A DNA stretch of 33,472 bases from Rariglobus sp967755175 (GTDB taxonomy: Bacteria > Verrucomicrobiota > Verrucomicrobiia > Opitutales > Opitutaceae). Each line of letters opens with the position of its first letter. The stretch's first letter is position 1. This document shows, in pieces, positions 26,245 to 33,472 of this stretch. The notes beneath the pieces are model-generated. The model did no database searches, was not told the DNA's origin, and saw only the letters and a program-made list of their open reading frames with translations. The DNA is taken from contig CBRAFO010000034.1 in the NCBI GenBank assembly GCA_967755175.1, positions 1 to 33,472 of the forward strand, given 5' to 3'. The position numbers and the translations under genes were made by a program.

Positions 26245-26667
26245 TCAGGCGTGGGCGATCGGCAGCGGGCGGCGGCCGAAGCCCCAGGAGAAATCGGCTT
26301 TGAGATGTTCGTGTCCGCCGATGCGGACACCGTTGAACATCGTTTCGGCCATCGCGGTGGCGTTGAGCAGGCGGGCGACGTCGATCATCAGCTCGGCGTC
26401 GGCGATGAGCCGAGCGACGTCTTCGCCGGGATAACCGGACCAGTATTTCAGGTCATGCAGAAAACCGGCGGAGTAGATGCTGATGCCCTTCCACTCGTTG
26501 ATCCAACCGGTGCAGCCGTCGCTTTTGAACGGGCGCGGCGGAGGATCGGCTTCGATTTTCGCCCAGAGGTCGTGGAGCCGGTAGAAGTCGCAGATTTCCT
26601 TGATGCGAGGGAGCGGCACGACTTCGCCCATTCCGGGCAGCGGGATTGAAGGCGGAGGTGTTGGCAT
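26245..26667 (-). CDS. Small conserved-looking protein with DGC and HDxxYW motifs
   Basis: A 140-residue protein of unknown function. It contains FKSDGCTGW (about 47-55) and FLHDLKYWSGYPGED (about 69-83), followed by a helix with LIADAELMIDVARLL. The His-Asp pair and preceding DGC recall small proteins with a phospholipase-A2-like His-Asp arrangement, but this is only a motif resemblance. No signal peptide is seen. The frame is open upstream to 26799 inside the helicase gene; the ATG at 26667 is chosen because it starts after the helicase stop. It lies 26 bases after that stop and 55 bases before the NYN gene, so it belongs to the same run. Confidence 0.65.
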   Translation of the reverse strand: MPTPPPSIPLPGMGEVVPLPRIKEICDFYRLHDLWAKIEADPPPRPFKSDGCTGWINEWKGISIYSAGFLHDLKYWSGYPGEDVARLIADAELMIDVARLLNATAMAETMFNGVRIGGHEHLKADFSWGFGRRPLPIAHA

Positions 26668-26693
26668 GTTGGTGAAAGCGGGGTGGCGTGTGA

Positions 26694-29210
26694 CTAGGCG
26701 AGCCACGCGGCGAGGCCGGTGGTGTTGGTGATGGTGGTGCCAAATTGGTAGTCGCGGTCGAGGAGCGAGGCGTAGGCCGGCTCCAGAAAACGGCGGCATT
26801 GCAGGATGACTTTGGCGTGCTGGCCGGGAGCGCGCACGAGGCGACCGAGAGCTTGATTCACCTTTTGAATACCGGGGATTTGGTAAACGCGTTGGAAGGC
26901 GGCTTCGCGGCTGAGGCCGGAGAGCGCGTCGAGGCGGGCTTTCTGGACCGCGTTAACCTCGGGGAGCGCGGGGCCGACGACCATCGCGTGGCTGATGCGT
27001 CCGCCCAAGGTATCGATGCCTTCGGCAAAGCTGCTGCCGAGCACGAGAAAGAGCGCGTCGGAAAACGCGAGGGACTCGTCCACCCACGCGGTTTGCGCGG
27101 CGAGGTCGGAGAGGCGCGGCTGAAGCGCGGCGCGAAGGTGCGGGTGGCGTTGGCGAAGGGTGGTTTGAATCGCTTCGGCGTAAGCGTAGCTCGGGAAGAA
27201 CACCGCGACGCAGGAGGTGGACGAGGCACGAGGAGTCTGGGGCGATGGGGCAGAGGCGGCGTCGTGGAGTGCGGCGATGGTGTCGGCAGTGGTGCCGGCG
27301 TGGCGGGCGCGTTGTTGGTAGGTGGTGTCCACGCGCACGTCGTAGGCGATGTCATAGGCGTGGTCGCGCCAGGGGGTGTGGGCCGTCACGGCGCAGACGG
27401 AGGGAATCTGAGGTATGAGACCTGAAACCGGAGTGACGGAAGCAGTGGGCGCGGGATTGAATTTCAGGTTTCCGGTTTCAGAATTCAGGTTTTCCGACAG
27501 GCCGCAGGCTTCGGCGAAGGTGGCGGCGGGGCCGGGGGTGGCGGTGGCGAAGATCACGCCGGAGTAGTCGTGGAGGATTTCGCCGGTGGGCAGGGCGGCG
27601 TCGAGGCAAGTGAGGCGGAGTTCGCCGACGCGGGGGCTCCAGACGAGGCGCGGAAAGGGTTGCGTGAACCACTCGGCGAGGGAGGGGATTTGCCAGAGGA
27701 GTTCGCGGACGGGTTGCTCGATCTCTTCGTAGTTGAGCGGGGTGAGCGCGAGGGTTTCGGCGAGGTGGAGGAGGGCGTCGGCGAGGTCGTCTTCTTGCGA
27801 GAGCTCGAGGGCGTCGCAGGGCTCGATCGAGGCGAGGAGGAGCGTCCAGGATTCCCAGGCGCGCTGGAAGTCGGCGGGGGCGCGGACGTAGTCCAGTTCG
27901 CCGAGAACGCGGCGGGCGTCGTCGGCGAGCACGGTGTGCGAGCGAGCGTCGGCGGCGCGGGCGGGGAGATTGTGAGCCTCATCGATTACGAGAAGCGTCT
28001 CGGCGGGGTTGAATCCGGGCTGGTTGTAGAAGAGGCCGCGGTTGGCGGGGGCGAAGACATAGTTGTAGTCGCCGATCCACACGTCTTGGAACGCGAGGGC
28101 GGTGCGAGTGATTTCGTAGGGGCAGATCTGCGCGGCTTGTCCGGCGGAGCGGAGTGCGGGGATGTCGCGGGCTTCTTCTTCGAAGAGGTAGAAGCGGGAA
28201 AGCCCGGCTTTTTTCCAACGCTGCGCGACGGAGTCCGGGTGGTTGAATTCACGGCGCTGGCAGAAACAGACCGGATCGAGGCAATGCTCGTGCTTCGGCC
28301 GCACGTGCCAGGCCGCGACGGGAGTTTCTGGCTCCTCGAGCACGAGGTTTTCGGAGGGAGTGTCACCTATTAGGTGACACTTTGGTTTGGAGGTCATCGC
28401 GCGGAGTGTGCGGAGGACCTGCAGTTGGCCGGTGGCTTTGCTGGTGAGGTAAAGGAGGCGGGCGTAGCGGCCGGCTTTCATCGCGCCGAGGGCGCATTCG
28501 AGGAGGGCACCGGTTTTGCCGAAGCCGGTGGGCGCGGTGAAGAGCACGTGGGGATGCGTCGCGAGCGCGGCGGCGAGGTCGGCTTGCGTGGTCTGCTGGC
28601 CTTCGCGCAGCTCGGGAAATGCGCTGTGATAGGAGAGGTTGCGGAGGCGTTCGCGGGCGCGGAGGCGGAGGTTGAGGAACTCGGTGACGCGTTCGAGTTG
28701 GACGCGGAAGGGCGCTTCGTCGGACGCGGTGAACGCGATGGTTTGAATGAGCCCGCTGCTGGCTTCGACGAAGACCAGTTCGCCACGAATTTTCTCCGCT
28801 GGATCGGCCATGCGGCGGAGGGCGAGGTATGTGGCGAGTTGCGCGAAATAATCGGGGTGGGCGGCGCGCAGGTCTTCCTCGGGCGCGGGAAGCGGATCGA
28901 GGGTGCTCTTGATTTCGCGGAGGATGGTCGGCGCGGTTGCGGTGGCCGGAAGCAGTTGGTCGATACGGCCGGTGAGAGTGAGCGTCCATCCGGCGTGAAA
29001 CACGCGGCCGGTGATGGGAATCTCGAAGGTGGTGGCGGGCGTGGCGGCGGCGGCTTTGGTGCGGAGTTCTTGGTGCCAGCGGGTGCCGAGGCGGGCGCGC
29101 CAGAGACCTTGCGCGCCGGTGGCGTCAGAGGGTTCCTGCGGTCCGATGGTGAACGCGGAGAGTTCGCCGATGCTCAGCGAGGCGGTGCGTTGATCGAGGT
29201 CGAAGTCCAT
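26694..29210 (-). CDS. PD-(D/E)XK nuclease fused to an XPD/DinG-type Fe-S helicase
   Basis: An 838-residue fusion. The N-terminal part (about 30-190) looks like a RecB-type PD-(D/E)XK nuclease: GRID (81-84), EIK (99-101), and a YFAQLATYLAL helix (121-131). The helicase part has Walker A TAPTGFGKT (225-233), DEAH (410-413), ATATPG (555-560) and motif VI QALGRLVR (786-793). Cysteines C310, C315, C317 and C363 sit between motifs I and II, where XPD/DinG helicases hold a 4Fe-4S cluster. It would unwind DNA 5'-3' and perhaps cut it. Two repeat-derived segments are read in frame: KCHLIGD (277-283) and residues 573-598 (below). It starts 144 bases after recO and precedes the small protein gene. Confidence 0.88.
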   Translation of the reverse strand: MDFDLDQRTASLSIGELSAFTIGPQEPSDATGAQGLWRARLGTRWHQELRTKAAAATPATTFEIPITGRVFHAGWTLTLTGRIDQLLPATATAPTILREIKSTLDPLPAPEEDLRAAHPDYFAQLATYLALRRMADPAEKIRGELVFVEASSGLIQTIAFTASDEAPFRVQLERVTEFLNLRLRARERLRNLSYHSAFPELREGQQTTQADLAAALATHPHVLFTAPTGFGKTGALLECALGAMKAGRYARLLYLTSKATGQLQVLRTLRAMTSKPKCHLIGDTPSENLVLEEPETPVAAWHVRPKHEHCLDPVCFCQRREFNHPDSVAQRWKKAGLSRFYLFEEEARDIPALRSAGQAAQICPYEITRTALAFQDVWIGDYNYVFAPANRGLFYNQPGFNPAETLLVIDEAHNLPARAADARSHTVLADDARRVLGELDYVRAPADFQRAWESWTLLLASIEPCDALELSQEDDLADALLHLAETLALTPLNYEEIEQPVRELLWQIPSLAEWFTQPFPRLVWSPRVGELRLTCLDAALPTGEILHDYSGVIFATATPGPAATFAEACGLSENLNSETGNLKFNPAPTASVTPVSGLIPQIPSVCAVTAHTPWRDHAYDIAYDVRVDTTYQQRARHAGTTADTIAALHDAASAPSPQTPRASSTSCVAVFFPSYAYAEAIQTTLRQRHPHLRAALQPRLSDLAAQTAWVDESLAFSDALFLVLGSSFAEGIDTLGGRISHAMVVGPALPEVNAVQKARLDALSGLSREAAFQRVYQIPGIQKVNQALGRLVRAPGQHAKVILQCRRFLEPAYASLLDRDYQFGTTITNTTGLAAWLA
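27421..27492. repeat. TTCAGGTTT-type repeat inside the helicase gene
   Basis: Within the coding sequence lie a 10-bp inverted repeat, CTGAAACCGG (27422-27431) and CCGGTTTCAG (27472-27481), and two direct copies of TTCAGGTTT (27463-27471 and 27484-27492). They encode residues 573-598, reading NLNSETGNLKFN and SVTPVSGL. This low-complexity sequence is the style of intergenic repeat DNA, and the stretch falls between helicase motifs, so it looks like an in-frame repeat insertion. Confidence 0.55.
28359..28381. repeat. Palindrome AGTGTCACCTA-T-TAGGTGACACT inside the helicase gene
   Basis: A perfect 11-bp inverted repeat with one central base lies in frame in the helicase gene and encodes KCHLIGDT. 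Its core TGTCACCTATTAGGTGACA differs from the palindrome at 16833-16875 at paired positions only (T/A to C/G), plus the centre, so the symmetry is kept. Confidence 0.75.
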
Positions 29211-29235
29211 GCGTGCGCGGAAAGGGAAGGTTCAC

Positions 29236-29262
29236 CACGAAACACAGGAAATACACGAAAGA
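29236..29262. repeat. Three 9-base tandem units (CACGAAACA type)
   Basis: CACGAAACA, CAGGAAATA and CACGAAAGA follow one another just upstream of the nuclease-helicase start, after TTCAC. The same TTCACCAC opening occurs at 2688-2695. It is short, degenerate tandem repeat DNA in the 143-base gap between recO and the helicase gene. Confidence 0.5.
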
Positions 29263-29309
29263 AAATCGGGGCAGCGCGAATGGCTGGAAAAAGGGCGGCG
29301 GGCTGTCTT

Positions 29310-29338
29310 CGGACCACTCGCTGGCGCTCGTAGCTACG
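29310..29338. repeat. Dispersed 29-base repeat, copy 2 (after recO)
   Basis: CGGACCACTCGCTGGCGCTC followed by GTAGCTACG, 26 of 29 bases identical to 2854-2882 and in the same orientation. It lies 15 bases beyond the recO stop, mirroring the position of copy 1 after sufT. Confidence 0.75.
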
Positions 29339-29353
29339 GGCGAAGCGGATCGG

Positions 29354-29968
29354 TTAATCCAAATGGATCTCAGTGTGGTGCCGGAGGTAGCTTTCGAGGC
29401 TGCGGAGGAGGCGGGTGACGTCGGCGGGGGCGACGGTTTGCGCGGACAGGGGCTGGTTGACCAACGCGGCGGCCAAGGGCCGGTCGGCGGCGGGGAGCTC
29501 GGGAAACCACTGTTGTTTTAACGGGTGGCCTTCATCGCGGGCGAACCGGTAGAGGCTTTTAAGATAAACGATGTCGGGTCGGTCCGACGTGGCGAAGGCG
29601 ACAAAGGCGGTGTGAAGCAACGCATGCACGGCGGCATGGCTTTCGTCGGCGCCGGGGTTGCGGGTGACGAGCGTCGCCAATGCCGAGGCGTGCAGGAGCG
29701 ATTCGTAGCGGCGACCAATGCCTGCGTGGCGGGTGAGGAGGCGCGCCTCTTTTACGAACCAAGCGTCGCCTTGCGGAGTGCCTTCGAGGAGCAGGGTAAC
29801 TTCGTCGAAGAGGTCGAGCGCGAGGTGGGCGGACGGCTTTTTCGGAATGCGCTGGAGGACGCGGAGCGCACCGTGGTTCGGGGTGAAGATCGTAAAGGTC
29901 TGAAAGGTGTCCGTCGGCGGCCAGGTGCGCAGCACGATGGCATCGGTGGTGAGCGAGGGACCGGCCAC
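29354..29968 (-). CDS. recO: DNA repair protein RecO
   Basis: A recombination mediator that with RecR loads RecA on SSB-coated DNA. The 204-residue product starts with the RecO OB fold (TTDAIVLRTWPPTDTFQTFTIFTPNHGALRVLQR, residues 7-40, here with the usual KGARRPKS loop replaced by RIPKKPSAHL) and continues with the helical domain (LLTRHAGIGRRYESLLHASALATLV). It is short for the family (about 240), and there is not a single cysteine, so the zinc site found in many RecO proteins is absent. It starts with GTG, three bases after the ybeY stop, in the common ybeY-recO neighbourhood. Weak overall similarity keeps this slightly below certainty. Confidence 0.82.
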   Translation of the reverse strand: MAGPSLTTDAIVLRTWPPTDTFQTFTIFTPNHGALRVLQRIPKKPSAHLALDLFDEVTLLLEGTPQGDAWFVKEARLLTRHAGIGRRYESLLHASALATLVTRNPGADESHAAVHALLHTAFVAFATSDRPDIVYLKSLYRFARDEGHPLKQQWFPELPAADRPLAAALVNQPLSAQTVAPADVTRLLRSLESYLRHHTEIHLD

Positions 29969-29971
29969 GGC

Positions 29972-30556
29972 CTAGGAGATCGTTCTCGTTCTCTTACTCG
30001 TTCTCGTTCTCTCGTTTTTCGGGGCGACGTTACTGCGAACACCTGAACGAGCAGGAGAACGAGTAAGAGAACGAGAACGAGGCGGAGGGGTGAGGGTGAA
30101 GGTCGGCACGGCGTTGTGGGCGTGGAGCAGCTTCAACGCACGGGCTTCGGCGGCGCGCATGATGCGCTTTTTGGCGGGCTGGAGATCGTCGTAGCCGGCG
30201 AGGTGGAGCCAGCCGTGGACGACGTAGAGCGTCAGCTCTTCGCTGAAATCGCGGTCGTGCTTTTTCGCGTAGGCGACAGCGGTGTCGGCCGAGACGCAAA
30301 TCTCACCGGCGGCACCGAGCTCGGGATGGCCTTCAAAAGTAATGACGTCCGTGGTGGTCGGGTCGTCGAGGAAGTCGTCGTGGAGCTTCGCCAGCTTGGC
30401 GTCGGTCAGGAACGCGAGGGAGAGTTCGCCGTCGGGGCAGCCGCCGAGGAATTTTTCGCGGTGGGCATCGAGAATGGCGATGACCGTGGCGACGGCTTTT
30501 TTGTCGAGGCGAAGGCGCGGGTGGGCGTTGAGGATGTCGAGGTCGCGGGCGGGCAT
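29972..30556 (-). CDS. ybeY: Endoribonuclease YbeY (rRNA maturation factor)
   Basis: Zinc-dependent RNase involved in 16S rRNA processing and ribosome quality control. The 194-residue product has the family core: LAFLTDAKLAKLHDDFLDDPTTTDVITF split over 48-74, GEICVSADTA (84-93), and the metal motif HGWLHLAGYDD (114-124). The third ligand position is Asp instead of the common His (H-x3-H-x5-D). The upstream ATG at 30616 would add a low-complexity MRERERERLRER stretch encoded by repeat C, so 30556 is used. The C-terminal 35 to 40 residues (RSRSLTRSPARSG to KRTRTIS) are encoded by repeat B and are not part of the fold. It lies between pgpH and recO. Confidence 0.9.
   Translation of the reverse strand: MPARDLDILNAHPRLRLDKKAVATVIAILDAHREKFLGGCPDGELSLAFLTDAKLAKLHDDFLDDPTTTDVITFEGHPELGAAGEICVSADTAVAYAKKHDRDFSEELTLYVVHGWLHLAGYDDLQPAKKRIMRAAEARALKLLHAHNAVPTFTLTPPPRSRSLTRSPARSGVRSNVAPKNERTRTSKRTRTIS
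29980..30080. repeat. Pyrimidine/purine inverted repeat, copy B (3' end of ybeY)
   Basis: A 26-bp perfect inverted repeat (29980-30005 with 30055-30080), built of TCTCGT-like units, has a 49-base loop. Unlike copies A and C it lies inside an open frame and is translated as the basic tail of YbeY. Orientation relative to transcription is the same: pyrimidine arm first, purine arm nearer the recO start. Confidence 0.85.
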
Positions 30557-30569
30557 TGGGCTGGGAGTC

Positions 30570-30660
30570 GTTATCTTTATTCTTTCTCTTAATCTTTCTC
30601 GTTCTCTTTCTCTCATTCTCCCTCTGACGAAAGAGAAAGATTAAGAGAACGAGGAACGAG
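30570..30660. repeat. Pyrimidine/purine inverted repeat, copy C (pgpH-ybeY gap)
   Basis: The core TTCTCTTAATCTTTCTC (30584-30600) pairs perfectly with 30633-30649, and the arms extend imperfectly. It begins 5 bases after the pgpH stop. The purine arm sits upstream of the ybeY start. GAAAGAGAAAGATTAAGAG (30629-30647) is identical to 10613-10631 in copy A. Confidence 0.85.
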
Positions 30661-30665
30661 GCGGA

Positions 30666-33059
30666 TCAGGCGGTGGCGGGCTTGGGCGTTTCGGACTCGC
30701 CCTGCTGCGGGTAGGCGATGCGGCCGTGAAGCATGTTGAGGAGCGTAAAGCTGAAGCTGGTCTTTATCCGGGCGAGCTCTTCGAAGGTGATGGGCGCTTC
30801 GTCGAGTTGGCCGTCTTCCATGCGGTCGTGGAAAATCTGGTCGATGATTTCGCCGAGGTGTTGCGGGGTGACTTTGCGCAGCGAGCGCGAGGCGGCTTCG
30901 ACGCCGTCGGCGAGGTGGATGATGGCGCTCTCTTTGAAGCGGGGGCGCGGGCCGTCGTAACGGTAGGTGCTTTCGCTGACCGGCACGGGTTCGAGGCCGG
31001 GGGCGGTGGAAGCAAAGGGCTCCTTGGAGTTGGTCGCGAAAGCGGCGGAGCTGCCGGTGGGCAGGATCAGGCGGGTGTGGGTGACGGCGCGATGGTAGAA
31101 GTAGCGGATGAGCGTGGTGCCGTGGTGCTGCTGGATCACATCAATGATGGCACGGGGGAGCTTGTGTTTGAGGGCGAGGTCCACGCCGTCTTTGACGTGG
31201 CTCTTGATGATGAGCGCGGAGAGCGAGGGGTTGCTCAGGTCATGGGGGTTGACGCCGTCGCGCTGGTTCTCGGCGAAATACTCGGGTTTGGTGGTTTTGC
31301 CGATGTCGTGATACAGGGCGCAGACGCGGGCAAGGAGGGGATTGGCACCGATTTCGGCGGCGGCGTTTTCGGAGAGTTGCGCGACGACGAGCGAGTGGTG
31401 GTAGGTGCCGGGGGCCTCCAGCTGCATGAGGCGAAGGAGGGGATGGTTGTAGTCGGTGAGCTCAAGCAGCGTGATGTCGGTGGTGCGCTTGAAGAGGCCT
31501 TCGAGCACGGGGAGCAGGCCCACCACAACGACGCCGGTGAGCAGGCCCGTGGCGAGACCGGCCGCCATGTGCTTGACGATGGTGAACAGTTCCAGGCGAT
31601 CAACGAAGCCGATGATCAGCGCGAAGACCGCTACGGTGATGCCGGCGAAGAAGGCGGCGCGCACGACGTTGCCGCGTTTGCGGGTGTGGGTGCTCCAGAA
31701 GATGGCGACCACGGAGGCGAGGAACGTGAGGACGAGGAGATCGAGGCGGTTGCCGTAGATGACGCTCGTGAAGATCGAAATGAACAACGCCATGAAGATG
31801 GCGGAGCCGGCGTTGATGAGGATGGCGACGATGAGGGGCGCAATGGCGACGGGCGCGAGGTAGGGCAGGAGCGACGCGGCGGTGGAGTTTTCGATGAAGA
31901 ACGGAAGGCTGCCTAGGGCGTAGGTCGCGCGCACCAACGCGAGGTTGAGGATCACCACGAGGGCGAGGAGGCCGATGCGGCCATTACTCTGGAGCGTCTC
32001 GCGGTCCTCGATGCGGATGTAGAGGACGCTCGCCAGAAGCATGGCGAGCACGAGGAGAACGCGGCCGAAGAGCTGGAGGCCTTCTTCGAGTGCGACGTCG
32101 CGGTGTTCGAGGAGAAATTTGCGGTGGGCAACGAGCATCTCGTGCTGCTCGGGAGTGACGCGCATGCCGGGCTCGATGATCGTCTGGCCTCGGGCGACAT
32201 CGACCATGACGGGCTTGAGATCGCGGATGGCGTTGTCCTGCAAACGGCGGGTGGCGGCGAGGTCGAAGATGAGGTTGGGGGTGACTCCGTTGCGGAAAAT
32301 GCGGAAGAGCGGCAGGCCGAGTTCGCGTCCGCCGGACTCGGCGGCGAGGTTGATGCGGAGGACGGTGAGGGCCTGTTCCATCGACTGGGAGGAACGGCGG
32401 GAAGGCGTGCCGTCGGTGTTGACGATCTCCACCACGGCCATGCCGTCGTTAGATTCGGAGCCGAAGGTTTTGGCGTCGTGAATACCTTGATTGTAGATGT
32501 CGCGGAGAACGCGCAGGCCGCTTTCAACGAGGGCGGTGCGGACGGAAGGCGGGCCGGCTTTGAGGAGCGTGGTGATGTCGGCGACGGAGACTTGGTAGGG
32601 GCCTTTGGCGTTGAAGGCGTCCACGAGGGCGGCGAAGTCGTCGCGGCGTTTGGCCGAGAGGATGTTATTTTCGGGGTGCTCGTGCTCGAACGTTTCGAGG
32701 CTGGCCAGCAGTTCACGAAGGTGGGCTTCGAACTGGTTGAGCGATTCGAAATCGAGGCGGTAAACCGGGGGGAGACGGTCGCGAACCTGTTCGCCGGCGA
32801 GGCGGGTTTTCTCGCTGCTTGGGTAACTAAACGGGGCGCTGGCGACGATGCGCAGGCTGGCGATCTGGTTGGGAAGGACGGGCAGGTTGGCGGTGGAGAT
32901 GCCGACGAAGCTGATGAGCACGATGGCCGCAGTGGTGGCGGCGAAGATCAGCAGGGTGACGAGGCGGCTGGTCTCAAGGAACTCCACCGTGCCGGAGACC
33001 GCGGCCGTCTTGCGGGTGCGCGGCTGGTTGCGATGGCGGAACTGGGTGAGGAAGGACAT
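30666..33059 (-). CDS. pgpH: Cyclic-di-AMP phosphodiesterase PgpH (7TM-HD protein)
   Basis: A 797-residue membrane phosphodiesterase of the PgpH/YqfF family that degrades c-di-AMP. Layout: one N-terminal helix (about 33-55), a large extracytoplasmic 7TMR-HDED domain (about 60-325), seven helices (about 330-520), and a cytosolic HD domain. HD signatures are YHHSLVVAQLSENAA (553-567), the metal pair H584-D585 in LYHDIGK, and HH (645-646) in VIQQHHGT. Family length is normal. It lies between phoH and ybeY, the conserved order in many bacteria, six bases after the phoH stop. No diadenylate cyclase gene is in the window, so c-di-AMP synthesis would be encoded elsewhere. Confidence 0.94.
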   Translation of the reverse strand: MSFLTQFRHRNQPRTRKTAAVSGTVEFLETSRLVTLLIFAATTAAIVLISFVGISTANLPVLPNQIASLRIVASAPFSYPSSEKTRLAGEQVRDRLPPVYRLDFESLNQFEAHLRELLASLETFEHEHPENNILSAKRRDDFAALVDAFNAKGPYQVSVADITTLLKAGPPSVRTALVESGLRVLRDIYNQGIHDAKTFGSESNDGMAVVEIVNTDGTPSRRSSQSMEQALTVLRINLAAESGGRELGLPLFRIFRNGVTPNLIFDLAATRRLQDNAIRDLKPVMVDVARGQTIIEPGMRVTPEQHEMLVAHRKFLLEHRDVALEEGLQLFGRVLLVLAMLLASVLYIRIEDRETLQSNGRIGLLALVVILNLALVRATYALGSLPFFIENSTAASLLPYLAPVAIAPLIVAILINAGSAIFMALFISIFTSVIYGNRLDLLVLTFLASVVAIFWSTHTRKRGNVVRAAFFAGITVAVFALIIGFVDRLELFTIVKHMAAGLATGLLTGVVVVGLLPVLEGLFKRTTDITLLELTDYNHPLLRLMQLEAPGTYHHSLVVAQLSENAAAEIGANPLLARVCALYHDIGKTTKPEYFAENQRDGVNPHDLSNPSLSALIIKSHVKDGVDLALKHKLPRAIIDVIQQHHGTTLIRYFYHRAVTHTRLILPTGSSAAFATNSKEPFASTAPGLEPVPVSESTYRYDGPRPRFKESAIIHLADGVEAASRSLRKVTPQHLGEIIDQIFHDRMEDGQLDEAPITFEELARIKTSFSFTLLNMLHGRIAYPQQGESETPKPATA

Positions 33060-33065
33060 CTCGGT

Positions 33066-33472
33066 TTAGCGGGCTTCTTCGCCATCGGGAGATGCGATGG
33101 GATTTTTATAACGTTCGTAGGCTTCGATGATCTTCAGCACGAGCGGGTGACGCACGACGTCGGCGCCGCTGAACTGGTGAAATTCGATGCCGGGGACATC
33201 GCGGAGGATGCGTTGCACTTCGAGCAGACCAGATTGTTTGGCGCGCGGCAGATCGATCTGGGTGATGTCGCCGGTGACGACCATGCGCGATTCTTCGCCG
33301 AGGCGAGTGAGGAACATCATCATCTGCTCGGGCGTGGTGTTCTGCGCTTCGTCGAGGATGATGAAGGAGTTCGAGAGGGTGCGTCCGCGCATGTAGGCGA
33401 GCGGGGCGATCTCGATTACTTTTTTCTCGGTGAGGCGGGCGACGTCCTCGGGGTCGAGCATGTCGGCCATCG
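33066..33472 (-). CDS. phoH: PhoH-family ATPase, C-terminal part (cut by window edge)
   Basis: About 135 residues of a PhoH/YbeZ-type ATPase; the N-terminus with Walker A lies beyond the right edge. Visible are the conserved VIEIAPLAYMRGRTLSNS, Walker B FIILDEAQNTT, the segment TRLGEESRMVVTGDITQIDLP, and the C-terminal FSGADVVRHPLVLKIIEAY block. These proteins are thought to act with YbeY in RNA metabolism. This fits the phoH-pgpH-ybeY order. An internal ATG at 33470 is not the true start. Confidence 0.95.
   Translation of the reverse strand, partial: MADMLDPEDVARLTEKKVIEIAPLAYMRGRTLSNSFIILDEAQNTTPEQMMMFLTRLGEESRMVVTGDITQIDLPRAKQSGLLEVQRILRDVPGIEFHQFSGADVVRHPLVLKIIEAYERYKNPIASPDGEEAR

Noticed and set aside
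30557..30616. Upstream start for ybeY giving an MRERERERLRER N-terminus
   Set aside because: This segment is the translated arm of repeat C and is not part of the YbeY fold; the ATG at 30556 fits the family start.

Overview
The window is GC-rich, gene-dense bacterial DNA. The gene set and the style of its intergenic repeats suggest a Gram-negative member of the Verrucomicrobiota, perhaps close to Opitutaceae. This placement is inference; no rRNA or other decisive marker is present. About 26 genes are supported. Most lie on the minus strand in short operons, and no tRNA, rRNA, CRISPR array, phage or insertion sequence is visible.

Layout. (1) 1-2.7 kb, plus strand: a dicarboxylate/amino-acid:cation symporter overlapping a DUF3095 cyclase-like gene. 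(2) 2.9-3.4 kb: sufT. (3) 3.6-8.9 kb, minus strand: a tightly coupled four-gene cluster read HlyD-type adaptor, cellulose-synthase-like GT2, GH26-like hydrolase, TolC-like outer-membrane channel. It looks like a self-contained polysaccharide synthesis and export machine and is the best candidate for an undescribed system. (4) 9.2-13.5 kb, minus strand: a Fur-family regulator, then sufC, sufB and sufD, with two Fur/Irr-type operators ahead of the regulator. (5) 13.7-16.8 kb: a soluble PAS/PAS hybrid histidine kinase and thioredoxin reductase. (6) 16.9-18.8 kb: a LemA-TPM-TPM operon. (7) 19-21.7 kb: a UvrD/PcrA-like helicase and a small outer-membrane beta-barrel. (8) 21.9-25.3 kb, plus strand: a DUF4139 protein, a class I glutamine amidotransferase and a LigD-type DNA ligase. 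(9) 25.4-33.5 kb, minus strand: phoH, pgpH, ybeY, recO, a nuclease-helicase fusion, a small unknown protein and a NYN/OST-HTH protein.

The non-coding DNA is unusually rich in palindromic repeats, and most lie within about 30 bases downstream of a stop codon. Three long pyrimidine/purine hairpins (after sufB, after pgpH and across the end of ybeY) share sequence and orientation. A second palindrome occurs once between genes and once in frame inside the nuclease-helicase gene, with paired base changes that preserve symmetry. A 29-base repeat occurs directly after both sufT and recO. Three ordinary intrinsic terminators end the sufT, tolC-like and sufD transcripts.

Functionally the window combines Fe-S cluster assembly under a metal- or heme-responsive regulator, envelope polysaccharide export, DNA repair, and the conserved phoH-pgpH-ybeY housekeeping block.
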